Shown here: positions 47,808-55,227 of the stretch, piece after piece
Numbering within the stretch: the first letter of the stretch is position 1
Layout: every line of letters starts with the position of its first letter
Origin: Anaeromyxobacter diazotrophicus
Lineage (GTDB): Bacteria; Myxococcota; Myxococcia; Myxococcales; Anaeromyxobacteraceae
Direction of reading: 5' to 3'
Assembly: GCF_013340205.1 (NCBI RefSeq)
Contig: NZ_BJTG01000004.1
Location: 372,001-436,000, forward strand
DNA length: 64,000 nt
Program-made: the position numbers and the translations under genes
The notes under the pieces: model-generated
Told to the model about the DNA's origin: nothing
The model's database searches: none
The model's input: the letters and a program-made list of their open reading frames with translations, nothing else

Positions 47808-50408
47808 TCAGCGCGCCGCGCGCGTCACGACCAGCGCGCGGTCTCCGGCGCCGCCGTCCTCCAGCGCCTCGATCTCGCGCTCGGCCGGCGACGCCAGCGC
47901 GAGCTCCCGGACGGTGGCGTCCGACAGCCGCAGGCGGTAGACGCCCGGGCGGACGCCCTCGAACGCGTACCAGCCGTCGTACGAGGTGCGGGCGCGCCCG
48001 GCGACCTCGCCGGCGGCGTCGAGGAGCAGGACCTCGGCGCCCTCGAGCGGCCGCTGCGCGCGCCGCTCGCGCAGGGACACCGTGCCCTCCACCACCGCGG
48101 TCGGGATCACCGGGAGGTCGGCCAGCTGGCTCTTGCCGGGCCGGGCGAGCACCGTCAGCCCGCCCGCGCCCGCCTTCCACTGCGGATCCTCGAGCGCCGC
48201 CTCGTCCACGGCGACCTCGACCGGCTGGTAGGCCGGGAGCTGGCGGAGGAAGGCGACGCCGCGCGCGTCGGTCGCGGGGCCCGCCGCCGAGCCGTTCACG
48301 AGCAGGCGCGCGCCGGGGATGACCGGCTCGCCCGGGTCCAGCCGCCCGTTGCCGTTCCGGTCGAGGAACACCCGCGCCGAGAGCGCCCCCGCGCCGGCGG
48401 CGGGCTGCGCGTCGGCCACGAGCCCGCCCTCGCGGGGCTCGCGGGTGAGCGAGAAGAAGAGCTGCGTGCCCACCACGACCTCGCCGGTGGTCGAGAGCGA
48501 GGCCGCGACCTGCAGCCCGAACGCCCCGAGCGCCTTCACCGCCGCGAGCACGAGCCGCTCGTCGCGGCTCTGCGGGAGGGAGACGACGCCGCCCTGGAGC
48601 AGCACCTCGCCGAGCTGCCGCTCCACGCGCAGGTCGAGCAGCTCGAGCCGGCGGGCGGGGTGGAGCTCCCACAGCGCCTGGCCGCTCACCGCGAGCGCGC
48701 CGAACCGCCGGCTGAAGCGGGTCACCGCCTCGGTCAGCTCGAAGCCCTGGAGCGACACCCAGCGCAGCGTCTGGCTGAAGGCGGTGCGCCCCACGGTGGC
48801 CGAGACGCGCCCGTTCACGGTGTCCTCGCTGGCGCCCGACCGGAGCGTGTCGCGCTGCAGGTCGAGCGCGAGCGCGAGCGGCACCGCCGCGGGGGCCACC
48901 GCGTCGAGGCGCGCGGTCGCGCGCCGCACGAGCGGGTCTGCCCGGGCCGGGAGCAGCTCGCTCGTGAACGAGCTCGCGAGCAGCTCCGACAGCCGGACGT
49001 TCACGCCCCCGAGGCGCGTCAGGAGCGCCAGCTCCGCCAGCCGCCCGGCGTCGGAGGCCACGTCCAGGTCGGCCTGCAGGAAGAGGCCGCCCAGGGCGGC
49101 GCGCAGCCCCGCGAAGGCGAAGCCCTTGCTGGCGAGCCGGTACGGCACCACCGCCGCGCCGCCGGCCAGGGAGAGGTGCCGGCCGAGGCCGGCGTCGAGG
49201 AGGGCGCTCGCGCGCAAGCAGCCCGCCCCGTCCCGCTGCGCCGACACGCGGTAGCGGACCTCGCCCGGGCTCGTCATCGTGGGCCCGAAGAACAGGCTGC
49301 GCGCCTCCTCGCGGCGCTCGCCGAACGGGCCGTGGAAGACCAGCCGGTACTCGTTCTGCCCGAGCAGGAGCGGCAGCTCGTCGAAGGCGTACGTCCCGTC
49401 GGGACGCGCCGCCTGGTACGCCACCAGCGCGCCGTTCTGGTACAGCTCCACGTCCCAGCCCGGCCGCAGCGCGCCGCTCAGGCTGTAGCGGTCGAACGCC
49501 CCGGGGAGGCCGAGCGGGTAGTTGGTCACCGTCGCGCCGAGCCAGCGCGGGTCCGCGGAGGAGACGTTGCGCAGCCCGGGCACCAGCACCGCGCCCACGC
49601 CGGCGTAGCGCGCCGCGAGCGGCCCGAGCAGCCGCCCGTCCGGATCCGAGCGCGCCAGCGTGGGGCGGAGGTCCACCGCGTCGCGCCCGTTCGACAGGCC
49701 GGCGTAGAGCGACGCCTCGGCGCCGGCCAGGTCGCCGGCCGCGAAGGTGGTGGAGCGGAGCGACGTCCGGGCGCCGGGGCGGTCGTGGCGGACCTCGGCC
49801 GAGAGCGTCTGGTCGACCGACGGAAAGGCGACGAGCGCGCGCTCGTCCTCGAGCCGCGCCGCCCCGGGCTCGCGCGGCCCGCGCCGGGCGAGCTGGGCCG
49901 CCAGCGCCTCGCGCTCGAGGCGCGCCTGCACCGGCAGCGGCTCGAGCGCGGTCACCTCCAGGATCTGCAGCTCCGGCTTCACCTCGAGCTTCACCGACAG
50001 CCACCGCTCCAGCAGCGGGAGCGCGACGTAGACGTCGTCGTCGCGCGCCTCGAGGAGCGCCGGGTCGGTGGGCTCGACGCGGTCGCCGAGCGTCACCCGC
50101 CCGGGCGCGAGCCGGAAGGTCCGGCGCTCGTCGAGCACGAACCCCTCCGCCAGGTCGGGGAAGGGCAGCGCGTGGATGTCCAGGGAGAGCGCCTGCGCGA
50201 GCTGCAGGAGCGGCAGGCGGACGCCCTGAGCCGTCGCGTAGGCAGGGAGCCCGTCGCACACGACGAGCCCGCCGAGGTGCACCTCGAGCAGCAGCGCCTC
50301 CTCCCGCGGCGGCCGGGGGGCGCCCCGCGCCGGCGCCGCGGCGGCGAGCGCCAGGGCCGCGCCGAGCGCCCACGCCCCGCTGCGCAGCCTGGCGGGGAGG
50401 TGGGGCAC
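47808..50408 (-). CDS. pilus outer membrane usher (alternative/CS1-like)
   Basis: 866 residues with a signal sequence (ALALAAAAPARGAP). N-terminal domain (LEVHLGGLVVCDGLPAYATAQGVRLPL), then a long region of amphipathic strands typical of a beta-barrel (about 230-640), and a C-terminal part with FLDRNGNGRLDPGEPVIPGARLLVNG and a later carboxypeptidase-regulatory-like domain (LEGAEVLLLDAAGEVAGRARTSYDGWYAFEGVRPGVYRL). Directly follows the chaperone gene; together with the two pilins it makes a complete secretion and assembly unit. It is unlike FimD-type gamma ushers. Confidence 0.78.
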   Translation of the reverse strand: MPHLPARLRSGAWALGAALALAAAAPARGAPRPPREEALLLEVHLGGLVVCDGLPAYATAQGVRLPLLQLAQALSLDIHALPFPDLAEGFVLDERRTFRLAPGRVTLGDRVEPTDPALLEARDDDVYVALPLLERWLSVKLEVKPELQILEVTALEPLPVQARLEREALAAQLARRGPREPGAARLEDERALVAFPSVDQTLSAEVRHDRPGARTSLRSTTFAAGDLAGAEASLYAGLSNGRDAVDLRPTLARSDPDGRLLGPLAARYAGVGAVLVPGLRNVSSADPRWLGATVTNYPLGLPGAFDRYSLSGALRPGWDVELYQNGALVAYQAARPDGTYAFDELPLLLGQNEYRLVFHGPFGERREEARSLFFGPTMTSPGEVRYRVSAQRDGAGCLRASALLDAGLGRHLSLAGGAAVVPYRLASKGFAFAGLRAALGGLFLQADLDVASDAGRLAELALLTRLGGVNVRLSELLASSFTSELLPARADPLVRRATARLDAVAPAAVPLALALDLQRDTLRSGASEDTVNGRVSATVGRTAFSQTLRWVSLQGFELTEAVTRFSRRFGALAVSGQALWELHPARRLELLDLRVERQLGEVLLQGGVVSLPQSRDERLVLAAVKALGAFGLQVAASLSTTGEVVVGTQLFFSLTREPREGGLVADAQPAAGAGALSARVFLDRNGNGRLDPGEPVIPGARLLVNGSAAGPATDARGVAFLRQLPAYQPVEVAVDEAALEDPQWKAGAGGLTVLARPGKSQLADLPVIPTAVVEGTVSLRERRAQRPLEGAEVLLLDAAGEVAGRARTSYDGWYAFEGVRPGVYRLRLSDATVRELALASPAEREIEALEDGGAGDRALVVTRAAR

Positions 50409-50414
50409 GCGTCC

Positions 50415-51245
50415 TCAGCGCAGCTCGAGGGTGGCCTCCGCGAGCGGCTTCGCCCGGGTGGGCTCCTCGCGGAAGGTGACGCGCAGCGGACCGGGGCCCG
50501 GGGCGGCCTCGAGCGGCACGCGGGCGCGGCGCGAGCGGTTCGGGACGTAGACGGCGACGCCGCGCAGCTTCCCGACGCTCCGCTCGAGGCCGCCGGGGGC
50601 GGGGGCGAACACCTCGAGGTCGCCGTAGACCGAGCGCTCCCCGTCGCGCCGCAGGGTCACGGCCAGCGCGGGGGCGCCTCCGGCCGGCCGCTCCACCTGG
50701 AGCTCCTCGATCGCCAGCGTGGCGGCGAGCGGCCCCTGGCGCACGATGACCGGGATCGAGGCCCCGACCAGCGCCTCGAGCTGGACCGAGAACCCGCCGG
50801 CCCGCGGCTGGGCCCGCGCCTCGGCCACCCGCTTGAGCAGGAGGTGCGACCGGTACTCGCCGCGCTCGAGGTCGGCCGGCCGGCGCACCTGCACCCGGAT
50901 CACCTGCTCCGCCCCGGGGGCGATCGTGAACTGGTGGGGCGAGAAGCGGAGCAGCGGCGTCGCGAAGCGCTCGCCGGGCGCCGGCTCCGGGGCGGGCACG
51001 AGCTGGCCCACCTCGTCCATGCGCCGCTCCACCAGCGCCACCTGGAACGTCGCCGGCTTCGCGGCCCGGTTCACCACCGTGAGCTGGGCGGCGCGCTGGC
51101 CCGCCGCGAGCACGAGGCGCGTCGGGAAGAGCATGAGCTCCTGGTCGGCGCGGGCGCCGCCGGGCAGGAGGGCCGCCAGCGCCGCGGCCGCGAGGAGCCC
51201 GCGCGCCCTCGCCCTCGCCCACTCCGTCGCTCGCGCCTGCGCCAT
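50415..51245 (-). CDS. periplasmic pilus chaperone
   Basis: 276 residues with signal peptide (GLLAAAALAALLPGGARA). Immunoglobulin-like domain 1 starts LMLFPTRLVLAAGQRAAQLTVVNRAAKPATFQVAL and has PLLRFSPHQFTIAPGAEQVIRVQVRRP, the PapD-type F1-G1 edge. Domain 2 follows (TLAIEELQVERPAGGAPALAVTL) and ends in Arg/Pro-rich strands. It should bind DUF4402 subunits in the periplasm and deliver them to the usher, six bases downstream. Confidence 0.87.
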   Translation of the reverse strand: MAQARATEWARARARGLLAAAALAALLPGGARADQELMLFPTRLVLAAGQRAAQLTVVNRAAKPATFQVALVERRMDEVGQLVPAPEPAPGERFATPLLRFSPHQFTIAPGAEQVIRVQVRRPADLERGEYRSHLLLKRVAEARAQPRAGGFSVQLEALVGASIPVIVRQGPLAATLAIEELQVERPAGGAPALAVTLRRDGERSVYGDLEVFAPAPGGLERSVGKLRGVAVYVPNRSRRARVPLEAAPGPGPLRVTFREEPTRAKPLAEATLELR

Positions 51246-51255
51246 CGTCCGTTCC

Positions 51256-51711
51256 TCACTGGTAGTTGACGGTCACGTCGAACGTGCCCGCGTAGCTGCC
51301 GGGGGCCTGCTGCGCGCCCACGGCGAGCGTCGCCCCGATCGACACCACCTGCGACCCGGCCCCGAGGCTCAGCGTGGCCGGCAGGTAGGTGAACCCGCTC
51401 AGCGCCATGGCGTGCGCGCCGCTCGTCAGCGCCACCGCCCCGTCCGCCGGCAGGGTGAGCCCGAAGCTCAGCCCGGGATCTCCGGTGACCGTGAAGGTCG
51501 CCGCCGCCCCGGGCCTGGCCGACAGGAGCACCACGCCCCCCGTCGCGGCGCGGCTGCCGGTGGGCGAGACCGTGACCGCGCCGCCGCTCCCCGCCGCGAA
51601 CGCGCCGAAGGAGAGCCCCTGCCCCGGAGCCACCGCGATGCCGAGCGCGGCGCCGAGGCAGGGGACGACCACCGCCGCCGCGGCGGCGAGCCAGCGGCGG
51701 CGGGCGGTCAC
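51256..51711 (-). CDS. DUF4402 pilin-like subunit 2
   Basis: 151 residues, GTG at 51711 overlapping the stop of subunit 1 (GTGA). Signal peptide (WLAAAAAVVVPCLGAALG) and the DUF4402 pattern: LSFGAFAAGSGGAVTVSPTGSRAATGGVVLLS, ATFTVTGDP, LTLPADGAVAL, terminal GSYAGTFDVTVNY. The strand order matches subunit 1, with which it shares the G-xx-A-G-S/T-G-G and ATFTVTGD blocks. The near-C-terminal VNYQ is typical for secreted fimbrial subunits. Confidence 0.85.
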   Translation of the reverse strand: MTARRRWLAAAAAVVVPCLGAALGIAVAPGQGLSFGAFAAGSGGAVTVSPTGSRAATGGVVLLSARPGAAATFTVTGDPGLSFGLTLPADGAVALTSGAHAMALSGFTYLPATLSLGAGSQVVSIGATLAVGAQQAPGSYAGTFDVTVNYQ

Positions 51712-52232
51712 TGGTAATCCACGCTCACCGGGAAGGTGCCGGTGTACGCGCCCTGGGCCTGCCCGTTCCCGACCGTGAGCGTCGCGCCCACGGTGAGCGT
51801 CACGCTGCCGCCCGTGATCGTGCCGGTGGTGTCGCTCGTGAAGCTGTCGACGGCCATGGTGTGCAAGGCGCCGTCGGAGAGGGTGACGCTCCCGTCGGCG
51901 GGCAGGGTGACCGTGTACGCCGCGCCCGAGTCGCCGGTGACCGTGAAGGTCGCGGCGCGCGGCGCCGGGGAGGCGAGCGCGATCACGCCGCCCGACGGGG
52001 TGCGGGCGCCGGCCACCGACACGGCGACCGTGCCGCCGGTGCCCGCGACCAGCTTGCCGAACTCGAGGGTCTGGACGGCGGCGATGGCGATGGGCTGCAC
52101 CACCTCCGCGTTCGCCGTGCCGCTGGCGGTGTTGGACGCCGCGGCGGGCAGCGCCAGCAGCGCCGCCCCCGCCGCGATCACCGCGCGGAGCGCCCGGCGC
52201 CGGGCGGGACTCGCAACTCGAAACGTGCTCAT
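51708..52232 (-). CDS. DUF4402 pilin-like subunit 1
   Basis: 174 residues from ATG 52232 behind a very strong ribosome site (GGAGAGGAGG). Signal peptide (AVIAAGAALLALPAAAS), then TLEFGKLVAGTGGTVAVSVAG, RTPSGGVIALAS, ATFTVTGDSGAAYTVTLPADGSVTLS, and terminal GAYTGTFPVSVDYQ. First gene of the operon and, by its ribosome site, probably the major subunit. Confidence 0.87.
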   Translation of the reverse strand: MSTFRVASPARRRALRAVIAAGAALLALPAAASNTASGTANAEVVQPIAIAAVQTLEFGKLVAGTGGTVAVSVAGARTPSGGVIALASPAPRAATFTVTGDSGAAYTVTLPADGSVTLSDGALHTMAVDSFTSDTTGTITGGSVTLTVGATLTVGNGQAQGAYTGTFPVSVDYQ

Positions 52233-52339
52233 GTTGCCTCCTCTCCCCGTTCGCGGGAGTGTGCGTGCGCCTGCGTGCGGGAGGTCCCGGCACGGCGAGG
52301 CCTGGCGCGTGGTCGACACGGCCTCACCTCGACCCTCAG

Positions 52340-52356
52340 TGCAATGAGCGGACCGG
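52340..52356 (-). promoter_or_regulatory. sigma-54-like promoter of the pilus operon
   Basis: Minus strand CCGGTCCGCTCATTGCA: invariant GG and GC at the required ten-base separation and TTGCA intact, against consensus YTGGCACGrNNNTTGCW. It lies about 108 bases before the pilin ATG. Confidence 0.45.
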
Positions 52357-52362
52357 CCCCGA

Positions 52363-52386
52363 TTTCGCCCTGCGTCGAGGGCGAAA
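52363..52386. promoter_or_regulatory. perfect palindrome upstream of the pilus promoter
   Basis: TTTCGCCCT, six bases, AGGGCGAAA. A 9-bp dyad centred about 27 bases from the -24 box; a good candidate operator or activator site. Confidence 0.5.
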
Positions 52387-52567
52387 GGAGGCGCGGGGGC
52401 CCACGAAACGCAGGGTCCGTGCCGGCGGAGGGCCGCGGGTCCTCCGGCACCTGGGTGGCGGATCGACGCAGGCCTCGCCACCCACCGCCAAGGGAGCCTC
52501 GGCCGGGCGCGCAGGGGTCTCGGCGCTGGGGCGCTGGGTCGGCGCCGCGCGGCGACGATGGCGCCGG

Positions 52568-52596
52568 TTGCGGCGGACCTGAGGGAGGGCTTAGGG
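52568..52596 (+). promoter_or_regulatory. possible sigma-70 promoter
   Basis: TTGCGG, 17 bases, TTAGGG, eight bases before the GTG of the following gene. This would leave almost no leader. Confidence 0.3.
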
Positions 52597-52604
52597 TCGG
52601 CGCC

Positions 52605-52946
52605 GTGGCCAGCGCCAGCTCCACGCCCTCGTGGCGGCTCATCTCCGTGCTGCTCAGCACCATCCCGCTCACCCCGGCGCTGGCCGGCACGCTGCACCAG
52701 GCCGCGCTCGAGCTGCTGCGCCGCAACGCCGGCGTGACGCCGGTCGCGGGCGATCTCGTCCAGGGCCGGGTCGTGAACCTCAAGAAGGACCTGCTGCTCG
52801 GCACCATCGGCGGCCCGGCCTTCGAGGCGGAGCTCGAGACGGAGCGCGGCTCGGGCAAGGTGCGCTTCCTCCTCACGCGCGAGGGGCTGGAGGCGGAGCA
52901 GCTCCCCGCGCCGCCCTCGCCGCGCCGACGGCCGCTCCTCAACTGA
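52605..52946 (+). CDS. hypothetical protein, 113 residues
   Basis: Starts at GTG 52605. An early hydrophobic helix (WRLISVLLSTIPLTPALA) suggests secretion or membrane anchoring. The middle has LVQGRVVNLKKDLLLGTIGGPAFEAELETERGSGKVRFLLTREG. No family recognised. Confidence 0.55.
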   Translation: MASASSTPSWRLISVLLSTIPLTPALAGTLHQAALELLRRNAGVTPVAGDLVQGRVVNLKKDLLLGTIGGPAFEAELETERGSGKVRFLLTREGLEAEQLPAPPSPRRRPLLN

Positions 52947-53069
52947 CCGCGCGCCCCGGCGATCGTCCGGCCCCGGTGGCCCCGAAGGGTGCTGCTGTCA
53001 GATCTCGCCCCGCCTCCCGTCCTCTCTCCCGAAGGCGCCGCGCTGGCGCCGGTCGAGGAGAGGGCCACC

Positions 53070-53276
53070 ATGACGAACACCGCCGCCGTCCCCGCCGCCG
53101 AGGTCCCCGCGTTCCACGTCCACGGGCGGATGCCCGCCCTGGTCAAGGGGCTCTGGATCGCCGCGCTGTGCGCCGCGCTCTCGGCTGGATTCCTGTCCCA
53201 GGTGTGGCACGCGCCGAGCGACGCCCAGCTCCACGCGGAGGCCTGCGCGGCGGCGATGCAGGGGCACGCCTGCTGA
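53070..53276 (+). CDS. small single-span membrane protein
   Basis: 68 residues from ATG 53070 with GAGGAGAGGG upstream. One membrane segment (LWIAALCAALSAGFLSQVW) with a C-terminal tail ending in two Cys (EACAAAMQGHAC). The ECF sigma gene begins 48 bases later, so the two may be co-transcribed. It is too short for a typical anti-sigma domain. Function unknown. Confidence 0.6.
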   Translation: MTNTAAVPAAEVPAFHVHGRMPALVKGLWIAALCAALSAGFLSQVWHAPSDAQLHAEACAAAMQGHAC

Positions 53277-53324
53277 GCGAGGCCAGGGTGGCGATCGCCC
53301 ACGCCGGTCCGGTACGCTCGGCCC

Positions 53325-53900
53325 ATGCCGGCCATCGAGCTCGAGGCGCGGGTGAAGGCGCTCGCCGCCCAGGACCCCGCGGCCGCCGCCACCGAGGCGC
53401 TGCGCGGGATCGGCCCGCAGGTGCTCCGCTACCTGCGATCGATCCTCCGCGACGAGGCGCTCGCCGGCGACGCGTTCTCCGAGTTCGCGGAGGACCTGTG
53501 GCGCGGCCTGCCGGACTTCCGCGGCGAGGCCTCGCTGCGCGGGTGGGCCTACCGGATCGCCCACCACGCCGCGCTCGACGTCCGCGGCGAGGCGTGGCGC
53601 AAGCGGGGCCGCCGGCTCGCCACGGGCGAGGCCTCGCGCATCGCGGGCGAGGTGCGCACGCGGACCGCCGTGCGGGTCGAGCAGCGGCGTCAGGCCCTCG
53701 AGAAGCTGCGCGAGGCGCTCTCGGTGGAGGAGCAGTCGCTCCTGGCGCTGCGGGTGGATCAGGAGCTCGCGTGGAGCGAGATCGCGGAGGTGCTCTCCGC
53801 GGACGGTGCGCCCGTCGCGGCGGCGGCCCTCATGAAGCGCTTCGAGCGGCTCAAGGAGCGGCTCGCGACGATGGCGAAGGAGCAGGGGCTCGTCGAGTAG
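53325..53900 (+). CDS. ECF-type RNA polymerase sigma factor
   Basis: 191 residues. Region 2: VLRYLRSILRDEALAGDAFSEFAEDLWRGLPDFRGEASLRGWAYRIAHHAALDV. Region 4: LSVEEQSLLALRVDQELAWSEIAEVL, then LMKRFERLKERL helix-turn-helix. Gene 3' end overlaps the convergent EamA gene by 50 bases. No anti-sigma factor with a ZAS motif is next to it. Confidence 0.88.
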   Translation: MPAIELEARVKALAAQDPAAAATEALRGIGPQVLRYLRSILRDEALAGDAFSEFAEDLWRGLPDFRGEASLRGWAYRIAHHAALDVRGEAWRKRGRRLATGEASRIAGEVRTRTAVRVEQRRQALEKLREALSVEEQSLLALRVDQELAWSEIAEVLSADGAPVAAAALMKRFERLKERLATMAKEQGLVE

Positions 53901-54765
53901 CCGCGGGGCTGGCGCCGGCCGGGCGGGTGGCGAGGAACGAGCCCCCCAGGATGAGCACGAACCCGGCCAGCGTGGCCGCCGTGAAGGGCTCGCCGAGGAG
54001 CAGCACGCCGAGCGCCACCGCCACCGCCGGGTTCACGTACGCCACCACCGTCGCGCGTACCGGGCCGATCTCGGCGATGAGCTCGAAGAAGATGACGAAG
54101 GCGAGCGCGGTGCAGATCGCCCCCAGCACCAGCACCGACAGGATCACCGCCGGGCCGGGCAGGGTGGCGGGCAGCTGGGCGATCCCGGGCGGCGCGTAGC
54201 CGGCGGCCGCCAGCACGAGCGACCCCGCCACCACCCCGAGCGCGGGCGCGTCCTGCAGCCGCCGGGCGACGATCATGGGGCCCACGGCGTAGCCCAGCAC
54301 CACGAGCACCATCTCGGAGATGGTGCGCAGGTCGGCGCCGGCCGGGTCGAACCCGAGCAGGACCACCAGGCCTACGAGCCCGAGGGCGAAGCCCACCCCG
54401 CGGCGCCCGTCGAAGCGCTCCCGGCCGCCCGTCAGCGTGGACAGGACCGCCCCGACGATGGGCACCGCCGCGACGATGAGGCCCGAGAGCGAGCTCGAGA
54501 GCCGCCGCTCGGCGTCGGAGAGGAAGATCCAGGGGATGGCGATCTCGGCCACCGTGTAGGCGAGGAGCGCGCGCCAGTGCGGGAGGAGCGCCCGGGCCTG
54601 CCCGCGCCGGACCGCCAGCGGCACCAGGATGAGCGCGCCGAGCGCGGTGCGCAGGAAGACGAGGGTGGCGGGCGAGAGGTCGCGCACCGCCACCTTGATG
54701 AGGAGGTAAGGGATCCCCCAGATCACGCACAGCGCCGCGAAGAGCAGCCCGCCCCGCCTCGTCAC
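53851..54765 (-). CDS. EamA/DMT family transporter
   Basis: 304 residues with ten hydrophobic segments in two EamA repeats: VIWGIPYLLIKVAVRDLSPATLVFLRTALGALIL in the first, and LAFVIFFELIAEIGPVRATVVAYVNPAVAVALGVLLLGEPFTAATLAGFVLILGG in the second. Inner-membrane metabolite exporter, substrate unknown. The C-terminal 17 codons are antisense to the end of the sigma gene. Confidence 0.9.
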   Translation of the reverse strand: MTRRGGLLFAALCVIWGIPYLLIKVAVRDLSPATLVFLRTALGALILVPLAVRRGQARALLPHWRALLAYTVAEIAIPWIFLSDAERRLSSSLSGLIVAAVPIVGAVLSTLTGGRERFDGRRGVGFALGLVGLVVLLGFDPAGADLRTISEMVLVVLGYAVGPMIVARRLQDAPALGVVAGSLVLAAAGYAPPGIAQLPATLPGPAVILSVLVLGAICTALAFVIFFELIAEIGPVRATVVAYVNPAVAVALGVLLLGEPFTAATLAGFVLILGGSFLATRPAGASPAATRRAPAPSPSSRAAP

Positions 54766-54885
54766 CGTCGACCTCCGCTCCCGGCGCCGCGCGGCGCGGG
54801 GTCCGTCCGTTTACCGCGCCGCGGCCTCGTCCGCCACCCTCGCGCGCCGCTGGCGCGCCGCCCGCGGTCGCCGTACGCTCGGCGC

Positions 54886-55209
54886 ATGATCTCGCCCCGG
54901 CTCCTCGGCTTCCTCGCCGCGTCGCTCGCCCCGCTCTCCGCCGCCGCCGCGGGCGCGGAGGCGGCGCCGCCCGGCGTGACGCCGCTCCGGCTGCGGCGCG
55001 GCGAGGCGGTGGAGCTGTGCCAGACCGGGACCGTGATCTGCCCGGCGGTGGCGCCCATCTGCGACGACCCGGCGCTGGTCACGTTCGAGCTGACCGGCGC
55101 CGGCCTGCGCTTCCGCGGCGCGAAGGCCGGCGAGACGCTCTGCTCCGTGCGCAGCTCGGGCGGGCAGGGGACGCGCTGGGTCTACCGCGTCACCGTGGTC
55201 GAGCCGTAG
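54886..55209 (+). CDS. secreted hypothetical protein, 107 residues
   Basis: Signal peptide (LLGFLAASLAPLSAAAAGA). The mature part has five Cys (LCQTGTVICPAVAPIC, ETLCSV) around a small beta-rich domain (VTFELTGAGLRFRGAKAGETLCSVRS); two disulfides are likely. No family recognised. Confidence 0.62.
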   Translation: MISPRLLGFLAASLAPLSAAAAGAEAAPPGVTPLRLRRGEAVELCQTGTVICPAVAPICDDPALVTFELTGAGLRFRGAKAGETLCSVRSSGGQGTRWVYRVTVVEP

Positions 55210-55227
55210 CGCGCCGAGCCGCGCCCG

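Larger units (their letters stand above)
52233..52604. other. divergent intergenic region before the pilus operon
   Basis: No gene. It holds, going away from the pilin start, a sigma-54-like promoter at 52340-52356, a perfect palindrome at 52363-52386, a GC-rich hairpin (52419-52431 with 52441-52450), and a sigma-70-like promoter for the gene on the other side. Confidence 0.6.
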
